Source: Allacma fusca
Taxonomy: Eukaryota > Arthropoda > Collembola > Symphypleona > Sminthuridae
Assembly: GCA_947179485.1 (NCBI GenBank)
Contig: OX359248.1
Coordinates: 53,578,386 to 53,642,385, forward strand
Direction: 5' to 3'
Length of the DNA: 64,000 nt
The notes beneath the pieces were generated by a model. That model had not been told where the DNA came from. It saw nothing but the letters and a program-made list of their open reading frames with translations, and made no database searches. Below, one piece after another: positions 13,002-26,300 of the stretch. A program made the position numbers and the translations under genes. The number at the start of each line of letters is the position of its first letter. Within the stretch, counting starts at the first letter, position 1.

Positions 13002-14822
13002 TAAATACAAGGAGTACTTATGTCCAAAGTAAATATTTTTTGAAAATAACCTCCAATCTGGAATCGAAAGAGGACAAATACTTTCGTACGATGAAAAATA
13101 CTTGAAGAAATTCCTCATCAGCAAAATAATTAATTGTTCCGAGGCATTATAGCAAGAGAAAACAGCACTTGTGCTCACAATTCTTTAATCAGGACAATTC
13201 AAATATTCCTACATTTGGAGATACTCCCACATCCTAAGAATTTTTAATCACTCATGACGCACAAATATTTTCTCTTGAGTTCAAAAATAGACAAATGTTT
13301 GCACAATCCAGTGCAACTCCCATCACTGAAAAAACCAAAAACTTGGGGATGGGTCCAAGCCCGTACAAATATTTACATTTGGAATAAATTAAAATTTCCC
13401 TCCATACTTTAAACCCTATGAGGTAATTAGCATGAGAACTAAAGTGCTCTCTCTTTACACAACATCCCTCACAAGAAGGAGCCGCTTTATGACCCCTCGA
13501 ATTATACGCTCTTATAAGGAGACTACAAACTTTTTGACTCTGAGCATGAGCACGGGAATGCGTTCAAATTTAAAACAAAAATGTTATTGGATACATGGAG
13601 GTCCGGAGGAATTACAGTTGACTGTAAACAAATCCGTTACAGCGTACCACAAGATACTTGAGAGTTTTAATTTCATAGAATTTTTTAATAACAATTCCCA
13701 AAAGCCCCAATCTCACCGCTCTCATCTTCCCTGACGCCTCAATTCTTGAGAAATTGTCCGGGATTGCTTTACCCGCAAATAATTATCAGGGAATTAATTA
13801 AGGGGGAATCCGGAACTTATCAGCACTCCTCCAGGCTTTAGCATGTCCTAACTCATCCTCCAAGCCCTGGAGGGATTCCCTCGAGAAATCTCTCCCCACA
13901 AAGCCTAATCCGTCATTTCCAGTTTAATCTCCGGGGAGCCCGGAACTAATAATTAAACACGTGTGTACAATTTGTTCATTAGATCCAGAGCAGTGCTAAT
14001 TATTCTCGACTATAACAGAGTTCCTCAAAATGTAACGCTTCCACTGAACGAAGGCAGCCTAGAGGACTCTAATTAATAGCAAATATTGATACTACACTCA
14101 AATTTTAGTCCCACCCTTAAATCCTCAAAATTCCACCTACTATTGTTCCCTACAATTCCTATCTCAATCCATGGAAATTAGCAGATATACATAGATTAAA
14201 AATTCCCCTTAAATAATTTTCAAGCTTTTAAAAACCCCCAACTTTCTCCATTCAAAGGGTTTGTAAATATGTGTGGAAAATCTTTTGTAGTGACCATATC
14301 AAAATTTTGGTGAGTTTTTTATTTCATTAGAAATTTTCTCAAAGGTAATTACGTTCATCTTCAAAGGACTTTTTGAAAATTTGCAAAGAAGCCAAGCCTG
14401 GACCGATGACTTTGGTGATTATAATGTTATGTAACGGGAGGTCCCCAACCGTGGGAAAATTTTTGACACATCCTTAAATATTTCCCACGCCCAATATTTT
14501 TAAAACCTATACAGTAGGCAATCGACTGTCCTTGTGCCGGGCCTCTATTTGGGAAGTGCTTTTCGACTTAAGATTCCCTTAAAATGGATCTGAGAATTGT
14601 CGTCATAAAAAGGGACCCCTGCTTATTGTCCCAGCCCAAGTGATGGATGATCCCTTCCCACGGGCACACACATCTTTATCCAAGACGACGCATTACTTTG
14701 CACACTGTAAATATTTTATGAGGGATTATTGACATAAGTGATTGCATCCGAGCATCAATATCCATACAGATGTAGAGACCTCAGTCCGCTCACAAGTTAT
14801 TGCAGACAGTGGATCCTCGCTC

Positions 14823-14860
14823 TTGATCGCTACCTTGATCTACCTTGATCGCTCTCATGC
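14823..14860 (+). repeat. Short tandem of CTTGATCGCTAC
   Basis: CTTGATCGCTAC, CTTGATCTAC and CTTGATCGCTC follow in direct succession. Confidence 0.7.
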
Positions 14861-15493
14861 TTAAAGAAATTTACATTTCCCTTGTTTTAAAATAGCATAA
14901 TTTCCCCCGGAAATTTCCCGGCTGTCGGGGAAAGTATGTACAATAAAGAGAGTGAGCTGTGAAATCCATGAATATGCAAAATACTTCAAAAATTTTGACT
15001 GGAAGCGGAACTGGGATTGAAAGGTGCCTGGATTTGTGTAGGGCTGTTGATGATGTGAGGACAAAATGGAAACAAGGGGGAAGCGGAGGTTATATTTGGC
15101 CGGAGGCAATATTTGAACTTTGTGCTCTTTTTACTGTATCAAATGTTGAAATTTTCCGGGAGAAATAACTTTCAAAAATTTCCCCATCCATGAGTAACGG
15201 ACCAGCTGGGGATGTTCTATGGCTCGAGAAAAATTTCCCCATTCCTGTAGAGTCTACAGTGGACTCTCGGCATCACGAACAAAATTGGACCCAATCTCTT
15301 ATGCAATTTTTGTGATCTCCTACACAAGAGCCCTGTAACTTTAACGGGAGCAATATTCAGGTCCGATCTGCAATCCCGAGTTAATTTTCGACAGACATCT
15401 CCGGACTATCCAAGCCCAATTGATCTTCTGTGAAGGAGGCCCTTGTAGCGAGAGTGGACTTTAATCCCCATCAATTTTTTCCCTCTCATTTTC

Positions 15494-15510
15494 CCTCTCT
15501 CTCTCTCTCT
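15494..15510 (+). repeat. CT dinucleotide microsatellite
   Basis: About eight CT units. Similar short runs occur at 24421-24433 and 50311-50327, and GA runs at 9835-9849. Confidence 0.85.
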
Positions 15511-16371
15511 GACTCATCCTGTCGTGTATTGGAGTTTGTGTAACATGACCAAAGAGATATGTTTTGGGGAGATGGGACATGTGCCAGTAAATGTTGGAGA
15601 AAAACAAGTTGGTCGCTTTACGACCCTTCCAAGCCCCTCCTTTTTTGTCTCGACTCGTAATTTTACATGGGGAAGCTCCTTGAGTACACACTCTTTATTT
15701 CAGCATCCCCTCAGCTGGGTGATGTCCAGCTCCTCATTTATTAGAGTTTTGTGTTCAAAAGGGGAAATTAGCACCGTTCTAAATGGGGATTTTACGGAAG
15801 GGTTCTGCCCATTTTCAAAAGTATCCCCAAGAAGGGACCCCCCACACACAAATCGTCCACTGTAGAGAAGTAGGACTTGTGTAAATAAGAGGAAAAGCCC
15901 TCTCTCCTCTGCAATATCAATAAATCCCAGAGTTCCTTCCCAGCTTTCTACTTTCACCCGAGACACTTTCCCTCGCTCAGTTTTCCCAACGCACAAACTT
16001 TTTTTTCCGCGAGTCTTCTCAAGTGACTCAAATCTTTTCGCAACATGAGTCCCTCAGTTTTTTTTGTCACTGGGAAACATGCGTAACTTTACAACTTCCC
16101 TACACACAGGGCCCATATATGTATTTTTGTATAGAGAGGATATAGCACCTACTGAAATGTGTGCAAATTTGTTTGACCTTATAAAAGCACTCCTGTGGAA
16201 ATACAAGGATTACTTTCAGAATGTATTCAAAACATTTAGTACTATATGTAATATAAGAGCCTCCGCTTTAAGGAGGGCTCACTGTATGCACTCTGAAAAT
16301 AATAAAAAAAACTTTGTCCCCACTTTTGATCAATAAGTGTTAAAAAAATTTGCGGGAAATATTTCCCAAAG

Positions 16372-16397
16372 GGCGCCGTTATAAGGGGATTTGACTG
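16372..16397. repeat. Single TATAACGG-family end, right type
   Basis: The end reads GCCGTTATAAGGGGATTTGA then CTG, followed by TA. Another right-type end, AGGAGGGCTCACTG plus TA, finishes at 16285. Confidence 0.45.
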
Positions 16398-17403
16398 TAC
16401 AGCCATGGAATGGGATATTTCCTGGAATCCCATATCAGTATGTACACCAATGAGGAGGGATGGGTGGGAAAGGGCCTTGCATACAAAAACCCCTGTTTAT
16501 ATTTTTTTTTGATTGTACATGCATCTATTTTTTGGTACTTGGAAGGGAATTTTTGAGCGGATATTTTTTTCCCAGTGCTAACTCAACTCTGTGAGTAATA
16601 ACTCTTCTCTTGAGCAAATAGCAACTTTTTCCACTTGAGTTCCTTAACAATTTCACACATACGCGAGTTTTCTCTCCCCTCCCATTCATTCCCTTATTTC
16701 CCCATAAATTTCCCCAAAAATATTTTCATTAGAGGCAGGCATGAAAGGCCCTGGATTTTTTACACACAAATTTCCGGTTTTCTTTCCCTTTTCTTCCTCT
16801 CCGACAAATTCTTTGTATCTTCCAGGTATACCCCCACGATTTCCCCCGTAAAATAACTTTCCAGGGTGGGAAGAGTGAACAATCATCTTAACAAGCTCCG
16901 CAAATCGATTTCTACATGTATGTAAATAAATACCCAATAAAATCTCCTCACTTCAAAATTCCTCGGAAATTCTCGTTACTGTAGTCCCAGCATCTTCCCT
17001 TTTACAAAAAGTGGCAAGAAAAATAATTATACAACTGAGGAAATTTTTGAGATACCCTTAAATACAAATTTTTGTGTCAATTTTATGGCCTTGAAAATGT
17101 TTTGACACGTCCGTAAGGATGTAAAAATTTTTTCTTAAGGGAGAAAGTGAAAAGTAGGTCAGGCTACAATGGAGCCCTTCATTAAAGGAAGATTGTGAAA
17201 ATATTTGTAATCTCAGTTATCCGTACTGAGGACAGGACGGACGTCATTGTTGAAGACGATGGAAACGATAAGTCTCTTTACAAGGATCAGATTTCCCTAA
17301 ACTTTTGTTTTATTTCCTTAGACATGTCCTGGTGAGATTATGCGAGGAATTCAGGTAGTGTCTCAGGATTAACTACATTTTCCCCTTGTTTTACGAACGG
17401 ATG

Positions 17404-17588
17404 CAGTGGAGTCTTCTTATAATGGTCTTCCCCTCAAAATTCTACTGTTTGTATTTTTTGGGGCTACAATGCTTGAAGCTTTGGGGCTTGCTTAAGATCC
17501 TGTAATTTCTTACAGGTAAGCATGAGCCAGACTTTTAGAGAAATTTAATGGGATTAGGAGAGACGACTGTTGTAGGAGGAGTGGACTG
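17404..17588. mobile_element. TATAACGG-family inverted-repeat element, 185 bp
   Basis: The left end is CAGTGGAGTCTTC then TTATAATGG. The reverse complement of the right end is CAGTCCACTCCTC then CTACAACAG. TA follows the right tip. Confidence 0.55.
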
Positions 17589-19759
17589 TACCTGAGGATC
17601 GTGAAATTGAACTGCTGGAGACACTCTGACGAAATGTAATTAAGTGACTCAGACTTGTTGTTAGCGGGGAACGTTAAGATAAGGGAAAGGTAATTGGATA
17701 GAATTCCCCCTCTCACAAGCTCCTTCTGTTTGCTTTCACCGTGACAGGGAACTCAGGCGTGAAGACTGTTTAGCTCTGAATTTATCTGAGTAAAGTGAAA
17801 TTACAGTGAGGTCCTACTAAAGCAATCTCCCTCCTTAAAGGATTTTATTCAAGGAGACAAAATATTTAGAGATGCTCATCGATTTTACGACAGAGTCCCG
17901 TCCTGGCTTAATAAGATCTTAGGCAGTGATTCCTCATGAAAGGGGGCTTTTGTACAGTGCACTTCTGGGATGACAGTACCTTCGGAAAAATAACTCTATT
18001 TCAAAATTTATGAATATATTCGCAACTTTTTGCAAATACTGACAAATTTTGTTTTAATTTAATGTGAAAATTTTAGTACTAATTTTAAATTCAAAATATG
18101 CAAGGCAGAATATATGTATGTGCACTTGATGGAATTAATTTATACAAATTTTAACGCAATTCTCAAAACATTTCAGAATTAAATCTTGCAATTTTCATTC
18201 CAATTTTCATTCCAATTTCCAGGAAATCTAAGATGAATCTGAGTGTAATTTTTAAAAATTTCATTAAAATTTTTTATTACAATTTTGGCCTCATTTTGAC
18301 GATTTTGATCCTAGTTTATGGGAAATTTGGTAAATTCATTTTAAAATTCAGTCATTCTTGGAAATTTTTTTGAAAATATGATTTGAACTTGTTGCAATAC
18401 GTAATTCAGCATTAAATAGCCTGTATAGATTCATTAGCCCAAAATTTTCTCAAAATTTGTAAAAAATTTGTAAAATACTGTTACAAAATTTTTCAAATTT
18501 TTTTTCCAAACTATTTCATCAATTTGAGTGAAAAACATAGCCCTTACACCTCACAACAAACCCCATTTGAAGGGACCCAGATTTTGTTCCTATTACGAGA
18601 GTGTGCTGTAAATCCTCGTAGACTTGATTTGACAGATCCCGTCAATTTCCAGCGTCTCTCGGCGCGACTCTCCAGCGTATTTGAAAGAGATTAATGAGGG
18701 TAGGTGCAGGGACGTAATAAGGATGTAATAAAGTTATTAGCTTGACAATGGCGGAACAATGAGGAGGAAGTGCGTCTATGAGGAGAGGTCCAAAGACGCA
18801 TCAACATTTCCCACCCGTTCCATAAAAAGCGCTCTCTTCCTATAAAATTAAGTGAAAGTCCCTATTCTCAGCTCCAGGTCTTCCTCAGTTGTCTTCCTCT
18901 TCCGCCTCCTCTTCCTCCTCCGCCCTCAATTTCCCGCCGTATCTTTGGGCTCCTTCCGCCTATCGTCTCCCTCATAAAAGCCCTCTTGTTTTCTTCATTA
19001 TTTCCCGTGTTTTACATCGGAACTAAGTCCCCGTTTGCCAGAGTTTCATTTCCGAAGAAATTGACTTCCGGAACCTCTCCAAGGAATTTTTAAAGCTTAT
19101 CATGTCCCTCGGATTTTTCTACGCAAAACTTTTTCTAAATTATTTTTTCAAATATACCCCGTTTAGAGTAAATGTTTTACAAAATTTACTGTTGACAAAA
19201 TTTATGTTCAAAATCATAGCGGAAATTTTGGAAAAATTCCATCCTCATCGGAAAAGACCGCTGTTCGTTACGATGAAATTCTCTTATATTAAGAGAGCAC
19301 TGTATGCAGATGTTTCCCGGATAGATTTTGACTCAAATTTTCCTGCACTCATTCAGTTTCCCCTTTAAGACATAAAGCGTCCTGAGAAGTAAAAAAAATA
19401 TTTACAGATGATTTATTCCGCCTCTTTTGCATCCTGACTTTCACCTCCAATAAATAATTCATATTTCCGTCCCTCCCTTTAATTTCCATTGTGCGTTCAC
19501 GGGATTCGAAGGACGGGAAAAAATTTGGAGTGCGGCGGGCTTGGATTCGGGAATGAAAATTATACCCGAAATTAGGAATCATTTGAGCGGGAAAATTTAC
19601 AAGGATTTATTTAAATAATTGTGTAGATGGGTGAATTTGGGTTTTTCTGCCTATTCCCAAGACTTGGCCCATTATTCTCGTCAAATCTCCCGCTCAATTT
19701 CCTCCCCCTGTCACTTAATCTGACAACGTATTGTTCAAGAGCTTTGTTCATTTTTTTTC

Positions 19760-19778
19760 AAGAGAGAGAGAGAGAGAG
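19760..19778 (+). repeat. AG dinucleotide microsatellite
   Basis: About nine AG units follow a run of eight T. Confidence 0.85.
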
Positions 19779-20784
19779 TAAGAATTTTTTTATACTTTCT
19801 TTTGACTTTTCCCAAAAGTTTGTTCCTCGCTTGTTTTCAACTGCCCGAGCGGAAAATGTGAGTTTAAATTTTCCGCTCCGTAGGATTTTTTTCCTTGTTG
19901 TTTTACGGACCTATGGCATTCCATGGGAAGAGATGAAAGAGGAAATGTATTTCTCTGTCTTCGCTCTCTTCTCGCCCCCCCTCCACATAGAACCTTTGTG
20001 TGTCGTATTCCAAGCATGATTTAGATGTTCACTTTCCTCCCACTCAGCCCGCTTTTTTATATTTACTTTAAAAAGAGAGCAAAGGTGTGTGTATGTAGCG
20101 GATTGGAGGGAAAGGAATAAATGGCTGGGTAGGAGAGTGTCTGCACTTTATGCTTTCGCGTTAGGGTGTTAAAGTGGGAACAATGTGTTGTTAAAAATGC
20201 GCCGGTTCTTGAGTGCAACGGAATACTATCTTCTCATGGGGCTCCGATTAAGGTCAAGCTTTTTACTCAGCTGGAGTTATTTGGATGAAATTTGTACAAA
20301 GCTGTGGTATTACTATTTTCGTGCATTCCAAGTGGCCGTTTGTATGGGAACAAGTTCAAATTATGACACTTTTGGGTAAATTCTTTAAGTGTTTTCCATA
20401 AATTTCAAGCATAATTTGTGTTCAAATTTAGACACGTGGATTTAAGCCCACGTCAAATTTTGTTGATTTTGTCTAAATTCGTCAGCTGTTAGTGATTATT
20501 CACAGGTTTTGAAATAATACCTTTTAAATATGTGAAGCTTTCAGAAAAACATTTTTTCATTATTTTAAATTTGGATCCAAATTTTGGAAAAGTTTGGATA
20601 AAATGGAGATAGAAATTTAGGGTTGAATTGGGTAAAATGTGAATGAAATATTGATTAATTTAGGTAACGTGCACAATTTCCATTAATTTTGGGTATATTG
20701 TAGTAAGATTTGGTCAAAACTTTGAGTAAAACTTAGAAAAATTTGGGTATAACCTGAGTACTGTTTAGTTAAAACTTGAGAAAC

Positions 20785-20938
20785 GTTTGGGTAAAATTTG
20801 AGTAAGGTTTGTTTAAAATTTGAGTAAAGTTTGTTTAAAATTTGAGTAAAGTTTGTTTAAAATTTGAGTAAAGTTTGTTTAAAATTTGAGTAAAGTTTGG
20901 GTAAAATTTGGGTAAAGTTTTGGCAAAACTTGAGGAAG
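20785..20938 (+). repeat. 22-bp minisatellite built of two 11-bp halves
   Basis: Units start at 20785, 20807, 20829, 20851, 20873 and 20895. Each unit joins GTTTGTTTAAA and ATTTGAGTAAA, which themselves resemble each other. More diverged 11-bp units (GGTAAAATTTG, GAGTAAAACTT) extend from about 20690 to 21005. Confidence 0.85.
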
Positions 20939-22650
20939 GTTTGCGTACAGTTTGGGTAAAATTGTGGTAAGACTTGAGAAAAATTCGGGCAAAATTTGAG
21001 TAAAACTGGTATGAACATTTTCGAAGAAGCGATTATCCGCCTTCAATTTTCCAAGTGAAAGTTGAAGCACTTAAAAATTCGAATCCCGGGTCAGCTTACC
21101 AATATTTGCCTCTGACGGAGCACTTGCTCAGATGACTGCTTTACAAGAACAACAAGGTTTCCATTGGACTGAGGAGTGTTGTGAAGTGTGAAGACTGTTG
21201 GAATACAGTCCAGCCACTCCATATATGCATTGGAAGTAAAGAAAAAGACAAGACGGGAGAATGTGCAAATTTCACTTTTATGAAGATGCATTCCTCGCAA
21301 TGTCTTAAATTTTTTTTCCCGGACAAGAACCAGAAAAGGAAGTAAAGGGAAGGGAGGACGGAGAGAAAGAGCATTTTATAGCAAGTCAAGTGCAAATAGC
21401 TCAGAGCAGATAATGCACCTTAAAAGGATCCCTCCTTTCTTAAGAATGTACATACATAACTGGATGTCGCCCCCTTCTGCCATTTACAATCTCCCGAGTT
21501 ATTCGTCTGAATACAGTATGTCCTCAATAAAACTGACAATCTCATCAAATACATTTTCCCTCCACATCGAGAAATATTAACATTATTTCAATTCACTCTA
21601 ACCTTAAATTTTGTCCTTTTATTCAATTTTCAAAACTTTTCCTTGTTTTAAGGTTTTTACTGTAATAGTTCGTCCCACTAAATTTTTTAATAGTCTCACG
21701 TTTGCTTTTAACCAATTTTAAACTTTTTCATACGCTCTAAAAACATTTCAATTCTATTTTTGTTTTGTTTACTTTTAATCTGATCTCTTCAGTTTTTGCT
21801 CCTTACAATTTCCAACCAGTTTATGTTCCTCAAAAATTTGCAATCCTTGATTATTGGTTTGAAAAAAATTCTCAGCTGTTCCTTTTGATTCGTAACCATC
21901 ATTAATCTTGTATTGTATCTTGCCTTGGCTGTAAGGAACTCTTTCTTCCATGAACGTTTGCTCCTTAACTCCTAATAAATTTCCATAGCAATTTCATACT
22001 ACTGGCATCGTTTACCCCTACCGAGGAAAAAGGATAAAATTTTGATGTCCCTTTTCCCGTGTCTCGAATCCCCTGTTTTTTTACCAGCCCTAATCCCCCT
22101 CTTGAGCTATTTTCTTAAACATGAACTTTCGGTCCATACACAAGCCCTTCCTCGTAATGGTTTTTAAAGGGGCGTCTGAAAAAAGGGACGGAGAATAAGA
22201 GAGAACAGAGATGGGAAATTTATTGGGGAAAAATGCACATATCAGTGCAAAAGGAGGAGGAGAAGTGCACTTTTTTTTATTTCCCCATCAACTGCACACA
22301 TCCCCAAAATACGGGCTTATACAGTAATTTCCCTTCCATCACAGCACTCTTAAAACCCTCTGAATTTCTCTCTTGTACCCCAGCAAGCTTTTTCAAAAAA
22401 AAATTACAATATTTTAAACGAAAACATTGTACTCCCAAATTTTGCCCCTAAAATCAGAAAATTGTCGACGTTTCTCTCAGCCCTCTTCAAATAAATTTCC
22501 TTCAAATTTTTCCCCTCTTACACAGGAATCCTCTAAATTGAGACTATACACTATACAAGAGGCACTACCTTTCCCGTGAATTTGAACTGTATTCAAAATT
22601 CTTGCCCCTATGAAGAAAATTGCCCCCTAAGGGGTTTAGTGACAAAAGTA

Positions 22651-22880
22651 CAGTCTACATAATTGAATTCCCCCCAAAACATGTATTCATTGACATATGG
22701 AAATTGTATCGGATATTGTAGCCCCATTTGAGAATAAAATTTTTAATAGGGCCGTTATAACGATAGCACATACTCTGTTATGCTCCCTAGTGCGGAAATT
22801 TTAAGACCAAACGGATATTTTAGCCCTCATCTGGAAAATGTATACTTTAAAGGGGATCCCCCTATAACTAGAGGAGACTG
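22651..22880. mobile_element. Possible TATAACGG-family element, 230 bp
   Basis: TA precedes CAGTCTACA on the left, and CCTATAACTAGAGGAGACTG followed by TA closes it on the right. A further right-type end, GGGCCGTTATAACGA, lies inside at 22747-22761, so two overlapping copies are possible. Confidence 0.3.
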
Positions 22881-23534
22881 TAAACAAGTCCATCAAAATT
22901 TCCCATGTCGATCCTCTCGCCCATAAAAAGACTCCCGGAATCCCTCTCCTTTGTTTCTATTTCCCCGACAGACTTTCCCAAATAGGGGAAGGAATTATAG
23001 AAAGCGCAAATTATATTTTTACAGGCGTTTTTAGCACCAAAAATTTACTTCCACCTCACTTGAATTTTTTTTTCCCGGAGATAAAAAAAATATTTCTAGG
23101 GACTCAGCCCCGTCTAATTTATCCAGTTTGGAGAATTATGACCCATAAGAAAAGGGTTGGGTGTGATGAAGTTGGATTTGCACTGGGTCCAAATTATGGG
23201 AAGTTGAATGGGATAAATTTCCCTCATAATTGCTACACTGATATGGCATTGAGTGAGAGTAACTTTACGGGGTTTATTATTCGCAAAAGGGGAGAAAAAC
23301 GGAGGAAGAGCAAGATGAACTAATTACCATCATTAGACACACAATTCCCCACGCTCCAATAATGTTCCCTTTGCCTTGGGTACCTCCTCAGAGCAATTTC
23401 TATTATTATAATCGTCCCCCCACAAATAAACCGGATAAATGGGATTGGTCTTGAGGGACACAAACTTCCCATATTTCACTCCAACGGAATACATATGGAA
23501 AAATTAGCCTCAATTGCGTCTCCCTAAAAATCCG

Positions 23535-23560
23535 CAGTGGCCTCTACTTATAACGGCGCC
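23535..23560. repeat. Single TATAACGG-family end, left type
   Basis: The tip CAGTGGCCTCTAC is followed by TTATAACGG. No partner is assigned. Confidence 0.45.
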
Positions 23561-25019
23561 TCTTAAAAAATTAAAATGGTCTTTGGAAAAACCCTCTCAA
23601 AATTTTACAATTGGGGTGAGCGGGAAATTCAAATATTTTGATACTCTCAAATCTTGTAATTATAGGATCTTCCTACAAAAAAAATCAATTTAAGAGACTT
23701 TTACTACGGACAAAACATTTTTGCACTTTTTTTGTAGAGAAAAATTTTATATTATTTTCCAACAGTAGAATCTCTTGATAGGAACGGTTATTCAAAACTA
23801 TTTGACATGAAAGGCTATACTGGAGGATGTGAGCCATCACGAAAGCCGACTATATGCATAGACTGTCAAAGGCAAATACGAAAACCAAATACCTTGTGTA
23901 AACTGTCAACCTTCAAAGTATAGAGTTTGCAAAAAAAAATTAAGATGGACTGGTATTGATTAGTGTCAGAAGAAAAATAAGCTTTGACAAAATTATCCTT
24001 TCAAATAAATTCCTTCAAAGAAATTGAGCAAATAAGAAAACATAATTTGTTACATAGCATTTCTTCCGTCAGGGCTATTTTAAAAGGAGAAAGCCACTCT
24101 CTGGCAGAAAACACATTCCAGAATTTAGGACAAGAATTAACATTGTCTTAAACGTAAAATAAAAATATTTTATCTAAAAAATAAATATGGTTGCCCCAAA
24201 AATATATAAAGAGAAAATATCCCCAGAACTGACTCCTCCATAACAAGGCTGCAGTGGAATTTAATGCAATTGCTAAAACAAGCAAAAGACTTGTGAATTG
24301 GGAGAGAATTTAGAAAAACAAACTCCTACTCTTGGATGGGTCAAGTCCCAAGTTAAATAAATTGCAACATAAATATACATATGGCGCATGTTTAGCAAAC
24401 ATGCAAAACTCCTCCGGGTGCTCTCTCTCTCTCGCAATAGTACAGACCGCCTTAAAAATACATGTGTCTCAATGGACCAAAAATTTTGATACAGTCGCCC
24501 AATTAGTACAGTACAGGTTAGTTTTTGGGAGAGCATATATGGTGCTCTTGTACGGAGGTTTTGTGGTTGAGGGGGACCCTTATAACAATCCCGCACTGCA
24601 TTCATATATTTACACACTTTCAAGTCGAGCTCCGAGTTACTTCACATTAAGTGGACTGCATGCTCTAGAAATATTTGCACTTGTCAATTCTCATCGGTGC
24701 ATGCGGCCCTTGAAAAAAAATATTTGCGTAAAGTTTCACATTAACCTGATCTTATAGTTTCAACATTTGACTTACGGCTTTGCCATTGAGCAACTTCAGT
24801 TATGCACACATGTGTGCACAGGACTGTCTCTCTATTACGGGCTCCCTCACATTTCCAAATTTTACCCTTTTGGTTGGAGGCATTTTGGACTTGAAAGCAT
24901 CCTCGTGGTCTCAAATTTTTTGACCATTCAAATTTTGTCTATGTAAAAAACATTTTTTCTGTAAAGGGAAATTTCTCCAGGAAATTTTTCCCCACTTAAA
25001 AAAAATAACTCCATGGATA

Positions 25020-25146
25020 GGGAAACCTCTCTATAGCGGCGCATACCTTTTAAGAGCGGATTTCCCTGCTTTTAGTAGGAGCGGGGAGAGTTGAGGGTTA
25101 CATGGATTTTGGTATGAGTTTTGACCTGGATAAAGTTTGTGGACTG
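25020..25146. mobile_element. TATAACGG-family element, 127 bp
   Basis: The left end is ACCTCTCTATAGCGG and the right end is ATAAAGTTTGTGGACTG. Both are flanked by TA (25018-25019 and 25147-25148). It is shorter than the main size class and may carry an internal deletion. Confidence 0.4.
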
Positions 25147-25747
25147 TACCCGCCTGCACATAGACATTGGGCTGAATCAAAATCCAAGTACGAAAGCCAT
25201 GGGGTTTTCCGTTAATATGTTTTGGCATTGGGATTTTTTTGAAGGAGTCTCATTGAAAACAATTCCGACACGGGATTTTTCACGGGTTATGTGGAGAAGG
25301 AAAAAAAAGAGGAAACACATGGGAATAAATGGGGGGACTGGGTTTATCTGGACTAAATGAACGGAGGATAATTCATGGAGACGGGAGAGGAAGAAAATTA
25401 TGATAATCGCTGAGTGTCACGCAACGGGAGAAATGTTGACGTTGGGAGCAGTCAATTCAGCAAGCGATTGAGAGAGTGTGAGAGAGTTGTAGCGAAGATT
25501 ATGATCCTATACTTTTTTCCCCTTGATTTTCGCTGAGTGTACGAATCCACGCAAAGTAATCATCATCATGGAAATCTATTGAAATTACTCTCCCGTCCAT
25601 TCTCATTCCCATCGTCCCTCAGGTCCGGGTACATACTGTTTTATCAAGTTTTTTTTTCTTCCCAAGGACCAGTTTCCCTTCAAAAGCTTCCTCATTACAT
25701 TCTTTCGAGGACTCATAAATTTGGGAGAGGCCCATCACAAATCCATT

Positions 25748-26300
25748 GGCCTCAAATCGTCCCTCTACGATTCTGTCCTTCCCAGATACCTAAACTAGTA
25801 TCTATTGGCTCTGGAAGGTATTTTCATCAATTTATTAAAGATCTTATTGGAAAAGGCCTCCGAAGATTACACTGGCCTAAAGTGCTTCTTTTAATTCTAA
25901 AGGGATGGGTTCGAAAATTAAATCGTGGCCCGTAAAATTAGGTTGGCCTCAAAGCGGGTTTTTAAGAAATTTTGATTAAGGGATAAAAAAAAGACTTGGC
26001 CCATAACAAAAGTATAGGCCTCAATGGATTTTTTTCCAGGTTTTAATTAAGTGAGAAGTCGATGGGGTCCGTACCAAAAGTATTGGCCTCAATGGATTTT
26101 TTTCCAAGATTTAATTAAGTTGGTAAAAGGGCGATGAGGCCCGTAGCAGTAGTATTGGCCTCAAAGGGGTTTTTCAAACATTTTGATTAAATGGGTAAAA
26201 AGCGATGAGGCCCGTAGCAAATATATTGGCCTCAAAGGTTTTTTTTAAACTTGGTAACCCTCAAAAAATCAAATGAGGCCTTAAAAAAATCACTTTTTTT
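25748..26300 (+). repeat. Tandem array, unit about 70 bp
   Basis: Successive units begin with GGCCTCAA or a variant at 25748, 25806, 25874, 25945, 26017, 26085, 26157 and 26228, giving spacings of 58, 68, 71, 72, 68, 72 and 71. Each unit also has a central T run, an ATTAAGT-like section and, near its end, a GAGGCCCGTA-like section. The middle units are the most alike and the outer ones decay, as expected of an array homogenised from the centre. More diverged echoes (GGCTTCAAA near 26351, GGCATCAAA near 26422) continue to the right. A 132-codon open frame at 25537-25935 overlaps the array and is not a gene. Confidence 0.8.

Larger units (their letters stand above)
13002..20690. other. Non-coding tract
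   Basis: No gene is recognised. A small tandem with TACCTTGATCGC wording sits at 14823-14860. CT or GA runs occur at 15494-15510 and 19760-19778. The section 18000-18530 is extremely AT-rich with AAATTTT runs. The section 18880-18940 is a pyrimidine-rich CTTCCTC tract. Element ends occur near 16285, 16397, 18612 and 19302. Confidence 0.55.
21006..25747. other. Non-coding tract
   Basis: No gene is recognised. Frames at 23060-23323 and 24332-24757 have no family signature and are not supported by splice or codon evidence. Single inverted-repeat ends occur near 22748-22770, 23535-23560 and 24570-24600. A CT run lies at 24421-24433. Confidence 0.55.

Noticed and set aside
24332-24757. A 141-codon plus-strand open frame
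   Set aside because: It has no family signature, conserved motif or splice context. It overlaps a CT microsatellite and an inverted-repeat end.
25537-25935. A 132-codon plus-strand frame
   Set aside because: It runs into the 70-bp tandem array and has no domain similarity.
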